Below, in pieces: positions 63,828-64,000 of a stretch of 64,000 nucleotides of DNA. Every line of letters starts with the position of its first letter. The first letter of the stretch is position 1. Location: positions 3,996,001 through 4,060,000 of the forward strand of contig NZ_LT899436.1 in assembly GCF_900198195.1 (NCBI RefSeq). The letters run 5' to 3'. This DNA is from Tenacibaculum jejuense (GTDB lineage Bacteria; Bacteroidota; Bacteroidia; Flavobacteriales; Flavobacteriaceae). Under the pieces are notes generated by a model. The model worked only from the letters and a program-made list of their open reading frames with translations. It made no database searches and had not been told where the DNA came from. A program made the translations under genes and the position numbers.

Positions 63828-64000
63828 ATGCATGCTAAACTAACTGAACTTCGAAGAAAGCTTCATCAATTCCCTGAAGTTTCAGGGCAAGAATTTAAAA
63901 CTGCGAAGAGAGTTCAAGATTTTATTCATAAAAATTATCCTGGTGAACTTATATCTCAAATTGGAGGTCCAAGTTTTGCCGTTCTGTATAATTTTGGAAC
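63828..64000 (+). CDS. M20-family amidohydrolase, N-terminal part
   Basis: The ATG at 63828 opens a frame that runs off the window after 57 codons. The visible start, LTELRRKLHQFPEVSGQEFKTAKRVQDFI, is the classical N-terminus of M20 carboxypeptidase/amidohydrolases such as hippurate hydrolase and N-acyl-L-amino acid amidohydrolase (pattern RRxLHxxPExxxxE). The metal ligands lie beyond the window. Confidence 0.85.
   Translation, partial: MHAKLTELRRKLHQFPEVSGQEFKTAKRVQDFIHKNYPGELISQIGGPSFAVLYNFG

Overview
The window comes from an AT-rich genome that is very probably a cellulolytic marine-type member of the Flavobacteriaceae (Bacteroidetes). Three things point there: many secreted proteins end in a type IX secretion (T9SS) type A sorting domain, several starts have the Bacteroidetes promoter pattern TTTG - about 19 bp - TAnnTTTG, and the housekeeping genes are of flavobacterial type (DUF1599, DUF4293, CdaA, Rho with an Asn-rich insert). 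No tRNA, rRNA, insertion sequence, CRISPR array or SusC/SusD pair was found.

Layout. 1-5.7 kb: the end of one beta-propeller (BNR/VPS10-like) protein and a second, T9SS-exported propeller protein, convergent on a shared terminator. 5.9-9.6 kb: a MazG-like pyrophosphohydrolase, a secreted GH8 glucanase with a structured leader, and an MFS transporter preceded by a tiny leader ORF and an attenuator-like hairpin. 9.6-12.5 kb: small lipoproteins, one with a phospholipase A2-like His-Asp motif. 12.5-20.4 kb: enoyl-CoA hydratase, fluoride channel CrcB, SRPBCC/GyrI protein, DoxX protein, DUF1599, folP, then cdaA separated from folP by a transglutaminase-like protein, an ExbD and a double-glycine Cys-rich peptide.

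20.6-42.7 kb, all on the minus strand, is the centrepiece: five very large secreted multidomain proteins, transcribed in the order GH9-CBM3-PKD-X-X-PKD-GH48, GH5-CBM3-PKD-CBM3 (mannanase-like), GH5-PKD-X (endoglucanase-like), GH5-CBM6-GH8-PKD-X (mannanase plus xylanase-like), and a 2,235-residue protein joining two beta-propellers and a dihaem cytochrome c (MauG/CCP-like) region to a CBM3. All carry T9SS tails. Four of the five also carry one or two copies of a 125-residue Trp-rich module, here called X, that I do not recognise and that may be a new carbohydrate-binding module. Three of the four gene junctions contain hairpins, and the upstream region holds a tandem repeat of about 155 bp. Together this looks like a self-contained free-enzyme plant cell wall degrading locus (cellulose, mannan, xylan) with a secreted redox partner.

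43-51 kb: lipoprotein, ABC exporter, TruA, phosphoesterase, and a two-component system (TPR histidine kinase, lipoprotein, NarL-type regulator) with G-tracts and palindromes in its control regions. 51-55 kb: DUF4293, rho with a long Asn/Gln/Lys-rich disordered insert, then four tandem diverged copies of an approximately 210-nt unit, each ending in an intrinsic terminator: a probable family of small RNAs. 55-61 kb: 5-formyl-THF cyclo-ligase and a complete-looking 4-hydroxyproline catabolic operon with a divergent AraC regulator. 61-64 kb: small conserved proteins and the start of an M20 amidohydrolase.
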